Source: Chrysoporthe austroafricana
Taxonomy: Eukaryota > Ascomycota > Sordariomycetes > Diaporthales > Cryphonectriaceae
DNA length: 64,000 nt
Direction: 5' to 3'
Assembly (NCBI GenBank): GCA_001051155.2
Contig: JYIP02000005.1
Span: 1,426,001-1,490,000 of the forward strand
The notes under the pieces: generated by a model
Database searches by the model: none
Told to the model about the DNA's origin: nothing
Seen by the model: only the letters and a program-made list of their open reading frames with translations
Shown here: in pieces, positions 47,245 through 57,906 of the stretch
Position numbering within the stretch: the first letter of the stretch is position 1
Layout of the letters: each line of letters opens with the position of its first letter
Translations under genes and position numbers: made by a program

Positions 47245-48870
47245 ATGAATCTCAAGACGACGGCAGCCATGGCCACCACCGTGGTCCGCGGCTTTCAGAC
47301 CCCCGGTGGTTCCGGCGACGAAGAGTCCGAGTATGGCAGCGCCACGCCCCGGCTCGTCGCTGCTGAGAAGTCCTCGCCTCCTGTCTTACGGGGTCGACGC
47401 TCGCGGAACCCGGTCATCGATGATGTCGTCAGCGCGAACTGCAGCCCCGTCTTACGTCCAGTCCCACAGTCCCCTGCCGTCAGTGGCATCTCCCTCCTGC
47501 GGTCCCAGGTCGACTTCCTCAACCTCGACAGCGCCAGCTCCTCTCGGGCGAGCTCGGCCACGCGCCGCAGCAGCCTCTCGCCGCTGGCCCGCCCTGTCCG
47601 GGCTCGTAGCGCGCTGGATGGGACTGGTAACCGGCCACAGAGCAGCCACGGTAGCGAGGGGAGCGGCGATGAGGAGGCCTCGGATGTCTCGACGCGTTAT
47701 GAGATCAATTTGGACAGCGACTTCGTCAGCGCGAGCGCCCCGGGCCTTGGCGCTGCCCAGGGTGATGGCGTCTTCGAGGATGACATGGAGGGAGTGCCTG
47801 CCAACCCGCCTCGCAAAATGACGGCGGAGGACTTTGAGCCCCTGCGGTGCTTGGGCAAGGGCACATACGGGACCGTGATCCTGGTCAAGCAGCGCACCAC
47901 TGGCCGGCTCTACGCCCAGAAGCAGTTCAAGAAGGCCTCGCTGGTCGTCCACAAGAAGCTCATCGAGCAGACGAAGAACGAGCGCCACATCCTCGAGTCG
48001 GTCAATCGGCACCCCTTTGTGGTCAAGCTCTACTACGCCTTCCAGGACAAGGAGAAGCTGTACCTCATCCTCGAGTACGGCCAGGGTGGCGAGCTGTTCC
48101 ACCATCTCAAGGCCGAGCGCATGTTCTCCGAGACGCGTTCGGCCTTCTACTTGGCAGAGATGGTCCTGGCCCTTTCGCACCTGCACGACGACCTGGGCGT
48201 TGTCTACCGGGACCTGAAGCCCGAGAATATTCTTTTGGACTCCGAGGGCCACGTGCTCCTCACGGACTTTGGGCTGTCCAAGGTCGCCGCTGACGACGCG
48301 ACATGCAGCTCGATCTTGGGCACGGTCGAGTACATGGCCCCAGAGGTCATCAAGGGCGAGAAGTACGGCAAGGCTGTGGACTGGTGGTCGCTAGGTGCGC
48401 TGGCTTACGACATGATGGTGGGAGATGCTCCTTTCCGCGGCGGGAACCATCGCAAGGTGCAGCAGAACATCCTCAAGCAGAAGCTGGCCCTGCCTTACTT
48501 CCTCAGCAACGACGCCAAAGACCTCATCACACGCCTGCTGAAGAAGGACCCCAAGAAGCGCCTAGGCAGCCACATGCCCAAGGACCTTGCGATCATCAAG
48601 GGCCACCGTTTCTTCAAGCACATCGACTGGAAGAAGCTCGCCGCGCGCGAGGTCGAGCCGCCGATCCAGCCCATGATTACTGATCCGGAGCTGGCTGAGA
48701 ACTTCTCGGACGAGTTCACGACGCTCAGCCTGAGCCCGCGGACCTCTCTGGCGGAGCCATACAGCCCCACGAGTGCGCGTTTGGAGGAGAACCCTTTCGG
48801 TGGCTTCAGCTTCGTGGCGAGCCACAGCCTGCTGAACTCGAACGGCTTCGCGTTCGCTCAGGGGGCGTGA
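47245..48870 (+). CDS. AGC-family S6 kinase, Psk1/Ypk3-like
   Basis: Intronless 541-residue kinase. The N-terminal 190 residues are Ser/Arg-rich and low in complexity. Kinase domain from about 197: GKGTYGTVILVKQ, AQKQFKKASLV, EYGQGGELFHHLK, YRDLKPEN, TDFGLSK (about 338) and the T-loop SSILGTVEYMAPE. The C-tail has a PYSPTSARLE turn-type motif (about 509) and the hydrophobic motif FGGFSFVAS (about 517). Fission yeast Psk1 and budding yeast Ypk3 are TORC1-dependent kinases of ribosomal protein S6; the same role is inferred. ATGs at 47245 and 47269 are both possible starts. SCH9, the other TORC1 effector kinase, ends 7 kb to the left. Confidence 0.87.
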   Translation: MNLKTTAAMATTVVRGFQTPGGSGDEESEYGSATPRLVAAEKSSPPVLRGRRSRNPVIDDVVSANCSPVLRPVPQSPAVSGISLLRSQVDFLNLDSASSSRASSATRRSSLSPLARPVRARSALDGTGNRPQSSHGSEGSGDEEASDVSTRYEINLDSDFVSASAPGLGAAQGDGVFEDDMEGVPANPPRKMTAEDFEPLRCLGKGTYGTVILVKQRTTGRLYAQKQFKKASLVVHKKLIEQTKNERHILESVNRHPFVVKLYYAFQDKEKLYLILEYGQGGELFHHLKAERMFSETRSAFYLAEMVLALSHLHDDLGVVYRDLKPENILLDSEGHVLLTDFGLSKVAADDATCSSILGTVEYMAPEVIKGEKYGKAVDWWSLGALAYDMMVGDAPFRGGNHRKVQQNILKQKLALPYFLSNDAKDLITRLLKKDPKKRLGSHMPKDLAIIKGHRFFKHIDWKKLAAREVEPPIQPMITDPELAENFSDEFTTLSLSPRTSLAEPYSPTSARLEENPFGGFSFVASHSLLNSNGFAFAQGA

Positions 48871-50666
48871 CGGCGCCGCTTGGATTGTCGCTGTGGATTC
48901 CTTGCTTGAGCGGAATTTCTTTGATGGGTAGAAGCGACGCAACAGAAGCGTCATACACACACAATAGAGGATACAGACTACAGACAAGACAGGAGACATG
49001 GCCGTCGCATGGTCTGCAATGGATCCGTCCCACTTGGGTTGAACGTGGTACAGGTCTCGGAAGCACATGCGCCGCTGGCTGGGAACGATACAGGAGTTTG
49101 GGGCAAGCGAATGTTGCTGGTACACGAAGAATGGTCCACCGCACAGAGCGGGGAATAATGTCTTGACCGCGTGCGATCGAGACGCGAAGAAGAGGTGATC
49201 GATTTGAGTTAGAGTGAATTCATTTTCTCCGAGTCTTAATTTCGCACGCTCCGTCGTTGAGCTGGTGACGGAGCCGGACTCCAATGAACTTGCCAAATCA
49301 GAGCCCACAAGTAATCATTGGTCTCCCTTCTGTGGGAAGACCGCCCTTTTAGCCCGTGGGCTGATCGGCAGCTATCACTGGGGAATCATTCTCGTGATGT
49401 CCGGCGGGGGAGGGAGGCCGCTAATCGATCGTCACAGCACCAGTCTGGCAAGTGCCGACGACGTGAACAAGGGTCGATAGAGGGCGGCGCTGATACTGAG
49501 CTATATGGCGACACTGCCCCGTGCTCGACCCCGAGAGATGAATCCTCGTCAGTGCCCGCGTAGGGACCCCCCCCCCGAACCTGCACCGGCGTGTCGCACA
49601 CACGGAATCACTCCGGTAAGGCCCAGGCGGGCAAAGCTGCCACGCAAGCAAAGGGTTGTAGCCTGCCTGTGCAGCCTTCATGCCAACGCCGGCGGGTGTT
49701 TCATTACCGACGGCACGGGCGAGGCCTGCTTGGGTCTGTGCCGGAGTGTGGCGGTTTAGTAAACGCACGATGTGAGGATAAACTACGTAACCAGGACTAG
49801 AATTATATTGGTTGCAGACTTGTCTAGCTTGTCGACATGCAATGGGAATTGAATGCCTACGCACTGAAACTTCATAAACCCATAAAAATTTGTTTACTCA
49901 TTGTGAATTCGCAACTGACTGTTGGCCAATGGAGCATGAAAAGTTCTTCTCTCAGCTCCTGTGATCTGTCATCCGAGTCCCAAATCCTCGGGCCATTCTA
50001 CCCGACACTCGGAACTTTTTGTTCAGGGCTCCTTCAGTCGGACCAAAACTGTGTAATGATGGAGATTCGGAGTGCTCAACTAGTTCGGATTAATTAGAGG
50101 CCGCGTTGTCGTATTAACCAGCGAAACGGAGGCGTACATCAACGGATGTGCTTGTTAACAGATTAAAATTTCTTCGTATCGGGAGAAAGTAACCCAACCT
50201 GAGCCCTGTCTTCTCCGAACCTCAAAGACTTGATGTTCTGAAGGGTAACGTGAGTAGTGTACTCAGAATAATCAGTTCAGAAAAGTTGTCAACAGCGGGC
50301 ATTTTGAGTAAAATGTTGTTCAAATTAATGCCATATCCCGAATATCGTATGCATACGCGCTCAAGCCTGAAATATCCACTTAGAGAGAGCAGCGTTGGCT
50401 TGGCCGGCGGCCGGTTTAGAGGAGTGACTGTCAATGGTAATTAAGGAGCCATCGCGCCTGTGCGTGGTTGGATAAGTGTTTTGGTATGTATAATATTGAA
50501 AGTAATAAAGCCTGATGGAAGCTTGGTATACTTTGCGATCTCAGAGGCAGCTATAAGAAAAAATTGCAACTGTGAATTCATTGAAAGAAGTGCTAAAATT
50601 TTCATAACGGTTGTAGATCGTTGCAAGCTTTGGCTACCGAAATACATTGACTATTTGTCCAACGCA
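48871..50666. other. Intergenic, change from GC-rich to AT-rich
   Basis: No gene seen. From about 49.8 kb the base composition turns AT-rich. A 117-codon plus-strand frame at 50,460-50,813 overlaps the secreted-protein gene and has no recognisable features. Confidence 0.4.
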
Positions 50667-51158
50667 TTACGGCAGGCATTCCTTTCCACAAGAACCGCAG
50701 TGGGGAACAGAAACGGACGTGTCGCACTCGAAATTATTGAGGGCAGACTGCGAGGTGGAAATAGCGAGCCAACCGGTCCAAGTGCCCCCATGGCTCAGCT
50801 TGACACACTGTGAGCCACACAAATCGCCTTTCTCGTACTCGGTTTGAATCCAATTATACAAAGCACCCTGAATGGTCCCAACCTCAGCCGTGGACCGGCA
50901 GTCACCGCCGGTGGACGTAGCATAGACCTTGTAGTAGAGGTCGTCGATGGAGCCGGAGTGGATAGTGCAGTCGTTGTTGTTAGCGTCAGTGTAGAGCTGA
51001 GCTCCGATTTGCCTCGCGACGTTCTCGTCATCGAGGTAGATGTTATTGCAGGTGCCGCCCGTTTGAGCGCTGGACGCACACCAGTCAATCTTCCGTGCTG
51101 ATGCGAACGCCAGGAGGGAACTGGCGGAAAGAAGGACCGCAGCGAGGGTAGAACGCAT
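50667..51158 (-). CDS. Small secreted cysteine-rich protein
   Basis: Intronless gene for 163 residues. Start chosen at 51158 because the signal peptide (MRSTLAAVLLSASSLLAFAS, cleavage near ASA-RK) begins there; a longer open frame upstream would bury it. The mature protein of about 140 residues has ten cysteines, with clusters DWCASS, GGTCNN, NDCTI, GDCRS, DLCGSQC, FECD and HCGSCGKEC, so five disulfides are possible. No family recognised with confidence. It lies alone in an AT-rich island, a common setting for host- or competitor-directed secreted proteins in plant-associated ascomycetes; role unknown. Confidence 0.8.
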   Translation of the reverse strand: MRSTLAAVLLSASSLLAFASARKIDWCASSAQTGGTCNNIYLDDENVARQIGAQLYTDANNNDCTIHSGSIDDLYYKVYATSTGGDCRSTAEVGTIQGALYNWIQTEYEKGDLCGSQCVKLSHGGTWTGWLAISTSQSALNNFECDTSVSVPHCGSCGKECLP

Positions 51159-53249
51159 GGTGGAGGAGGTTTGAAGTATAGTATGTAAAGATCGGAGTAC
51201 TCCGAGCACTTGATCAGCTCTTTGGTGGGAGTGGAAGTGGTATTTGGAAAGTTGAGTTGAAGAGAGCTTGAATCTCATGGCTGTAACAGGGAAAAGGAAA
51301 GTTGGCAAGATGGACACGCCGTGTTATTTATACGCTTTTTAACATAGAGAATGGAGGAATATTTGCATGGTGGGATCAGCTCGGGTCAGCAGGGAGCAAA
51401 CTTTCGACTCAGAGTGTATACACATTCCCCAGACACCTCTCAATACGCGAACGGGTATGAACAAGGTGGTTGAAATTGATACTCCCGGAAAATGATCTTC
51501 AATTCCAACTGGCTGCACCCGATATCCCTCAATGAAATACCGCCCTATGTCTCACTCCGTAAGCAAACTGCCCTCCTTCAAGAATTTGGTAGCTATGAAC
51601 GACCTATAGTAGCAAGAAGATCTTCTTACGCTCTGAAACTCTGACTTCATACAGACCTGATCTTAGGGAAAGATGACTAAGTGGCTAAAACAGTAATATG
51701 AAACGTTCCATCTCTATCGTCATACATGAAGAAATCCCTCATTGAAAGCTCGTAAACAAAGTGCTCTCGACAGTGTCAGCTCAACGCGCTATTGACTTCT
51801 AAGACTCAATATCCTACAACGGACAGATTTTCGGCTGAATGCCTTCCTTCACAATCTCGTGATCCCGTTCTGAATTCTACTTAGAATAACTCTTAGATCT
51901 GGCTTTCCTTGGAAACCGCTTTCGTAAAATTTATCTTGATTTCTTTCTTCCAAAGCTGTGTTTCCGATGAGTACAGAATGAGTCGCTTCAGGGTTGATCG
52001 TAATTATCTGTTTTACTATTCAGATCTGTTGGCATCATGATTATCGGCACTCAGCTCTTGTTTCAAACTGGTCTCTCGCCTGTGGCTTATATCTGTTTCA
52101 CTGCGCTGATACCAAAAATCTTTCTGATTCCTGTTATTGACTAAGCTTGGTAAAAGCTTCATAACAATATTTGCTACTCATGATTGTAGTCTACCTGTGG
52201 CGATGCCCTTTGAGATAGGACCTATATTAATTTGGCAAACCAACATGATGACGAATCACAATAACGGGCTTGGCCTCTTTGATTCATATAGCCCGTTTCT
52301 TTCTTCGTCCACGTTCCTGTCAAAAGTCTCGTGAGCTGCATTCGTGAATTCAGAAGCCAACCGGGAAACTGCTTCGCGATTCCTACTTATCTACCTAGGT
52401 AAGCTATGTGCCTAGGTAAATAAATTTGAAAAATGTTCCACGTTAGCAAGAGAGTCCTTAGTACTTATGGACCGGAGACAAGGAAGGAGATACCAGAAAT
52501 TGGCTTATCAAGGGCAATATTCCATGCCCAGTTTTAGACTTATTCGACTAGGTCGAGCTTAGGAATTGTACCTTAACAGCGTGACCTCCTCCAAAAAATG
52601 GGAATAGGCATGCGAATTACCCGATGGCTCGATCCGGGCGCCCTTTGTTCTTCCATTATTATAACTTTTTTTGTTTTTCTTTTTTTCTTTTTTTTTTTTT
52701 TTTTGGCGGGGGATAGGGTATGTTATTTTATTCTCTCGTAAGAGAAGCTAAGAAAACCTCACTTGACTGACACCCATCCTGTCCAAGGAACTCCTTTATC
52801 ATCTCCGCCCTTACTGAGTTTGGATCAGCCCATTGACCTTCATGCACATCCTTTTTCTATAAAGAGACATCGTTGAAGTCTTAATTATACAAAAAGCCCA
52901 TCAATCAGCATAATTAGACTGCTGCTCCTTATGATTATCATCATTTTTGTTGTAATCTTGCATCATATTATTGATCTCGTCCAAAATCCATATCGAGGAA
53001 AGACATGTTTTGAAGAGGGTAAATAAGAGACGTTGTTTTCAAACACTAAGTCCTGATTGCAAGTTGCTACGGAGAATTAAAAAAAAGAAGACAAAACTGA
53101 AGTAAGGCCAGGAAGTGAAGAAAGACGAGCACTCAGAATCAAGCAGACTGGAGCTAGATCCTCTGCCCAGCCAACCTCTCCCGATGCATACTAGGGCTGG
53201 CTATACACTATCACGCAAAAAAGCATCATAGGGTCAAGAGCCCAAAGAG
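51159..53249. other. AT-rich intergenic island, no gene seen
   Basis: About 2.1 kb with frequent stops in all frames. It contains a T-rich tract near 52,670-52,705 and a doubled CCTAGGTAA near 52,396-52,420. It may contain decayed transposon sequence, but none was identified. Confidence 0.4.
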
Positions 53250-53485
53250 TACGTATTGCGTGTTTGTAAGTGAAGTCAAAGTACTTAAAGAATAGAAATG
53301 GGGAATAAGAAAAAGGAAAGCGAATACAAGCAACCCGATCTAGGAACAGGGGTAGGAGGGAGTACGGCAGAGGAAAACACGGTGGGAAGGGTAAAAAACG
53401 GGAAACGGAACGGGGAAAAATCAAAACGACAATGACAGTATTCGAATCTGCGCCTCCCGAAGAGACCGTGGTTCGAATCATTGTC
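53250..53485. mobile_element. Short interspersed repeat, copy 1 (SINE-like)
   Basis: Shares most of its length with copy 2 at 56,407-56,623: a TACGTAT edge, GAAGTCAAAGTACTT, AGAATAGAAATGG, GAATACAAGCAACC, GGGAGG-type purine-rich body, GACAATGACAG and ATTCGAAT. The right end (53,428-53,485) is bounded by an 8-bp inverted repeat, GACAATGA and TCATTGTC, and holds two T-loop-like cores (53,440 and 53,471); GGTTCGAATCA matches the Pol III box B in 10 of 11 positions. This is the layout of a tRNA-derived SINE, with the head probably at the right end and transcribed on the minus strand. No coding capacity. Confidence 0.55.
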
Positions 53486-54371
53486 ATAAAAGACGAGAAA
53501 TGTAGAACGAAGAATTGGATACAAACAGCAACAAATAGATTAGATTTGGCTGCAATTGGATTCCATGAAACTATAGTATCAGAGGTGTGGCTGGGAATAT
53601 GAAGCACCTCAATCGTACAGCAGTTCGAAGTGCAACAGACCAGAAACTGTATCACATTTCCCTGAAAGACATAAAAGTCACCAAGAAAGAGGCATATTTG
53701 GTCAAGCTAGGCAGAGAGACCAGGCATTCCGCTCAATATAGAAGAAATTTTAAAAATTAGAAAAGTAGAGAGTTACCACTCTACATAGATCCATTAGTAC
53801 TTATTACACCAGTACCCATAGGAATGGATGTCTACTCACGAGCCTACTTACACAGAATGCCCCAAAATGACAAGGCTCGGTGTACCAAAGACGCTCTTTG
53901 GAACAAGCGCCATCGAAACATAGACTTGTGAAAGGATATTCGAGTCAGACCGCTGCAAGGCATATTTCTCAACACACGGTGCCTTCCGGCTCCGAGTGGG
54001 AAGATGATGTCCTCCGCCATAATGTCTTTTGTTCTTTTCTTGTCCTTCCTTTTTTTTATTTTTATTTTTTATTTTTTCTCTCTTCGTTCTTTTATCCAGG
54101 GGCATTCTTCGCTTGGTTGCCGTCCTCCTTTCTTCCAGTCCAGCCTGGGCCTAGAGATACAGGCACTATCAACGATATACAAAGACGATGTATAACAAAG
54201 GGCTGGATAGGCCGAAATCCCGTGAGAGACCCCTGTGCCAGGAGCCTGAAATGGCCTTTCAACCAACGTGAAGCAAAACCTTCTCTTTAAGACATCTTCT
54301 TTCGCCCCTCTGCAACAACTGCGTACGTCGATTTTGAGGCTCCCAGCTGACCTAGTAACATATTGTTTGTC
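53486..54371. other. AT-rich intergenic, no gene seen
   Basis: Contains a T-rich tract near 54,045-54,090. Probably the promoter of the downstream DUF7924-like gene lies in the last few hundred bases. Confidence 0.4.
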
Positions 54372-55904
54372 ATGCGAGACACGATGAAGCAGCCTAGCAA
54401 GCGAGGGCACCGATACAACCTAAGGATACGCGAATCTGCCCCCCAACACCGTTGTAGCTCTCAATCAGAAGCATCACCACCAGCCTTCCCCCTGGCCCAG
54501 CAAGAAGAGCCATCGCCGCCGACACCCAAGCGCTCTGCTGCATCTCCCGAGCAGCGCGTCTACCTCTTCTCCAAACAAAATCAGGCATCGTTCGAGCCGG
54601 CACCGGGAGCACAGCAGTCCAGCAGGGCGTTGTCAGAACGGAGCCGTCCCGAGTGCAAGCCTGACATTCCCAGTTGTGACTCGGCCACACCCAAGCGTCA
54701 TCAACAACCCTGGCCAGCGTTAGAGCCCCAGACGGCGAGGCTTCGAGACAGTTGGTTCATTGATCATTGGCAGCGCAGAACTGCTGAAGCGCTCGTGGCA
54801 CAAGGGCAGGGTGAAGGCGTTGATGGTCTTAGCACTGACCTGGCCGAGGGCAGCTACATCAGCTCAAACGTGGAGGAACTGCCCGACTGGGAAAGCAACG
54901 ACGAGATGTCACAGCTGTGGAATGGATTCAGCCGGCAGCTTCCCTCCTCCGGTACTTCCGACAGACTCAAGACATCCAGTTCCTCGTACCGGATGACGCT
55001 GCGGATGCACAATATGATGGTGGACGACCATGGCATCGCGATACCGCCAGACGTTGAGGCTTTGGTTACCACGCACATACGAAAAGAACGCAAATCGTCA
55101 CGGCTAGGAGAGGAGGACAAGGCTACCATTCTGCGCCAGATCAGAAGCGCTTGGAACGGTTCGGAGACAAATGTCGCTGACATTGTTGGGCTTTTCCTGC
55201 TTCCCTTTCGCGATTTTGGGCCTGGCCTCTCCCGGGGGGGCGATCGTCTCTGGACCCACGCCCCGCTGCCCTATAGTGTCTACCACACGCTCGTAACCCC
55301 CAAAACCGACAAGCATTTGGGCTACGAGACCGTGCTGAACTCTGGGTGGACGTTCCAGGAACTTGTTGCGGCAACTCACCCCCGGGTTTGCCCATACTCG
55401 CAGCCGACGTCCGGAAACCTCTTCCCGTCCTTCCTTGTCGAGATCAAGTCCGAGGCCACCGGAGGCACAGCCTACGGAGCGGAAGCGCAACTGGCCACGG
55501 CTGGCCGCCACCGTGTCAGTTCAATGTTGTGGATTCTCGACCAGATCGATCCAAATCGCACCCGAAAGAGCAGCGACGCCATCGTCTTCTCGGCCGTCGT
55601 CACCCAAAGGGAGGTCATTGCCCACGTGCATTACTACGACCCAAGTGACGAGATCTTCCGCATGTCCTTCATCGACAGCTTCTACCTCGCCAAGGACATC
55701 CAGGGCTGCGTGGACTTCAGCAAGAATGTTGAGGAGTGGTTGGTGGAGGTCCAGCAGCCGTTTGTGCGGGATACGATGAGAAGATTGTATCCGATCACGC
55801 AGTCGTGGAAGAAGGGTCGGTCTGCCAGCGCTGTGGCAGACGACGTGGATCCGTCATTTCACAGTGACAGCGGCAGACCGAGAAAGAAACAGACGACGGA
55901 GTGA
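54372..55904 (+). CDS. PD-(D/E)XK nuclease-like protein (DUF7924-type)
   Basis: Intronless 510-residue protein (ATG at 54372; a second at 54384 is equally good). The N-terminal 150 residues are Pro/Ser/Gln-rich and basic at the start (KRGHRYNLRIRES), with no signal peptide. The C-terminal half has PLPYSVYHTLVTPKTDKHLGY, then FPSFLVEIKSEATGGTAYGAEAQ-like sequence, where E-x-K and a following Gln fit a PD-(D/E)XK active site, and a helical ending. It resembles the fungal family now labelled DUF7924, often multicopy and linked to repeats. The tail (GRPRKKQTTE) is basic. Its GC content is normal although the surroundings are AT-rich, and the frame is intact. Function unknown. Confidence 0.75.
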   Translation: MRDTMKQPSKRGHRYNLRIRESAPQHRCSSQSEASPPAFPLAQQEEPSPPTPKRSAASPEQRVYLFSKQNQASFEPAPGAQQSSRALSERSRPECKPDIPSCDSATPKRHQQPWPALEPQTARLRDSWFIDHWQRRTAEALVAQGQGEGVDGLSTDLAEGSYISSNVEELPDWESNDEMSQLWNGFSRQLPSSGTSDRLKTSSSSYRMTLRMHNMMVDDHGIAIPPDVEALVTTHIRKERKSSRLGEEDKATILRQIRSAWNGSETNVADIVGLFLLPFRDFGPGLSRGGDRLWTHAPLPYSVYHTLVTPKTDKHLGYETVLNSGWTFQELVAATHPRVCPYSQPTSGNLFPSFLVEIKSEATGGTAYGAEAQLATAGRHRVSSMLWILDQIDPNRTRKSSDAIVFSAVVTQREVIAHVHYYDPSDEIFRMSFIDSFYLAKDIQGCVDFSKNVEEWLVEVQQPFVRDTMRRLYPITQSWKKGRSASAVADDVDPSFHSDSGRPRKKQTTE

Positions 55905-56406
55905 ATTTCCAGGTGCTGACTGTCAAGTAAAGTTACATCTATCTCATTAGCAGTAACTTGTACAACGGGCAGTCTTATGTACTTCTTTGCTTCGACGCCG
56001 ATGTGTATGGAGAGAGAGTACTTCAGTAGGACTTCAACCTACTACACCTCAGTACAAAAGTTAACAAAAAAAAATAAAAAGTAAAGGTTGGAGGACATGT
56101 ATCAAGAAGAGATTTCAAAAAAACTGCCAGAAATTCGCAAAGCGATGCAAGTGTGACGATTACATTCCAAACCCAAGGGCCTTGATATTAATTACCTGTG
56201 CCTTCGTAGAGTATACATGAGCAAATCGGTTCAGGGGACCATCTTCTCATTCAACACGAAACTTCCTTCTCTTATATCGATAATCGGTAGCAGTAGGGCT
56301 GCCAGTTGAAGTATGAGTTAATGATACTGAGATTGATACTAGAGAGCTATAAGGGAATCCATCTACCTATAGGAAAACCCATCCTTACATATTCCTGAGT
56401 CCCTAT
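55905..56406. other. AT-rich intergenic, no gene seen
   Basis: 3' flank of the preceding gene followed by sequence with stops in all frames. Confidence 0.4.
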
Positions 56407-56623
56407 TACGTATCTGCAGATGAAGTCAAAGTACTTGAAGAATAGAAATGGCTCCGAAAAAGAAAACAGGCACTGAATACAAGCAACCGGACCTAGGAGA
56501 AGGGATGGGAGGAAATACAGTGGGGGCCAAAAACAGAGGACCGAGATAGAGGAACGGAAAAAAACCAATGACAATGACAGGATTCGAATCCGCACCTCCC
56601 ACAAACCGGCGCACAACCTTGTC
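56407..56623. mobile_element. Short interspersed repeat, copy 2 (SINE-like)
   Basis: Second copy of the repeat at 53,250-53,485 in the same orientation. GACAATGA lies at 56,570 and GGATTCGAATCC, a perfect palindrome, directly after it. The right partner has decayed to CCTTGTC (56,617-56,623). Body sequence differs by many substitutions and small indels, so the copies are old. Confidence 0.55.
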
Positions 56624-57873
56624 CCACATCGAACACTGGTGAGGTGGGCAGGACTATATAGGGGCACCGTGATTGGATGCGGGGGGTGCCTACGGGATTT
56701 CCGCATCTGAAACGGCAAGGCACCCTAAGGATTCTTTTTATTACCACGTATAAGAGGTAGCCCATACAATAGGGTTGGTATAATCCTTTTTCTCATTGGG
56801 TGGAGAGACTAGACCCACATGTTTGGGGCGATGTATAGATAGTATCAATAACCTTGGGAACGAAGAGAGCCTGAAGGACGTCATGCTCAGATCCGCAGCT
56901 TCTCCTCTGTAATTTTTTTCTTCTTTTTTTTCTTCTTTTTTTCTTTTTTTCTTCTTCTTTTTTTCTTTCTAGTATTTTATTTCTTTTATTGTTCCAGTCG
57001 GGAAGCTCGTGGTCGTGAATGGGCCGTCGAGGGCCGCAGACAGATCGCTGTCGTATGGTGCAGGACGCAGTGCGGGTCTCCCGTCCTCGGTTGCGCTCCC
57101 CCGAGGCTACTGTAGTGTGTCACCCCTTGCATACTGTAGACCACGTTTCCATCCCTCCAGACACCATCCACAACAGCGTCTGTCACAGGTTGGCCCGTGG
57201 TGCAGCCGGCCGCGTCCCAGCAGGCGCAGGCGCGATGCCCTACTCGCCCGCTCTTTGGCTCCTCCCGCCTCGCCTGGGGCGTCGACGCTTGCGCAGCTAC
57301 ACGATGCCAAGCCGCGCATGGTGCTGGACAGGTGTCGCAGGTGACTCCGGATCATGTCCTCGCGGCCGGGTCTCGCAGCCAGCGCGCCGCCAGGGAGCGA
57401 AATGACATTTCACCCCCGTCCCACGGGCACCAGACGGGCGGGATGCTGTCGTGTCCACGCAAGCGCTTCTCATGTGCGCGAGGCTGTGCTGGCGCGGCCA
57501 AGCCTGGGCGGTGTTTCCAGATGGGCGGCGCCCTCGTGCCATGGGCCCCCGCAGCAGCACCGCGACCCGGATCACGCCTGTCAGGCCGGCTGCCCAGCGC
57601 CCCTCTGGAGACCGGGACGACGTTCTGGGCCTGCACAGTAGCTCGCAGCACCAGAGCTTGTCGGGCGAGCTCTAGCGCCCCGCCAGGCCCGGCGAGCGCC
57701 CGGCGCAGCACGGCATCCCAGGGCGGTCTGGACGGAGGACGTGTGCTCGACCGTCCGTGCCAGGCAGCTGGCAGGCCCGCATACAACGGGGCAATACGCA
57801 GGTAACAAAAAAAAAAAAAAAAAAAAAAAAATAAAAGGAAAAAAGATTTATCTTTGGGTATTCTTTTGGGTTN

Positions 57874-57906
<33 letters not shown>

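Noticed and set aside
53428..53485. A true tRNA gene inside the repeat
   Set aside because: The 8-bp ends and T-loop fit, but the unit is only 58 bases and lacks a convincing D-arm and anticodon arm; treated as part of the SINE-like repeat.
53191..53655. Minus-strand frame of 154 codons with hydrophobic stretches
   Set aside because: It lies over the interspersed repeat, and the second repeat copy gives a similar peptide at 56,347-56,718; non-coding repeat, not a membrane protein gene.
57197..57805. 202-codon plus-strand frame before ADE2
   Set aside because: No motif, low-complexity Ala/Arg/Pro composition, and it ends at the assembly artefact.
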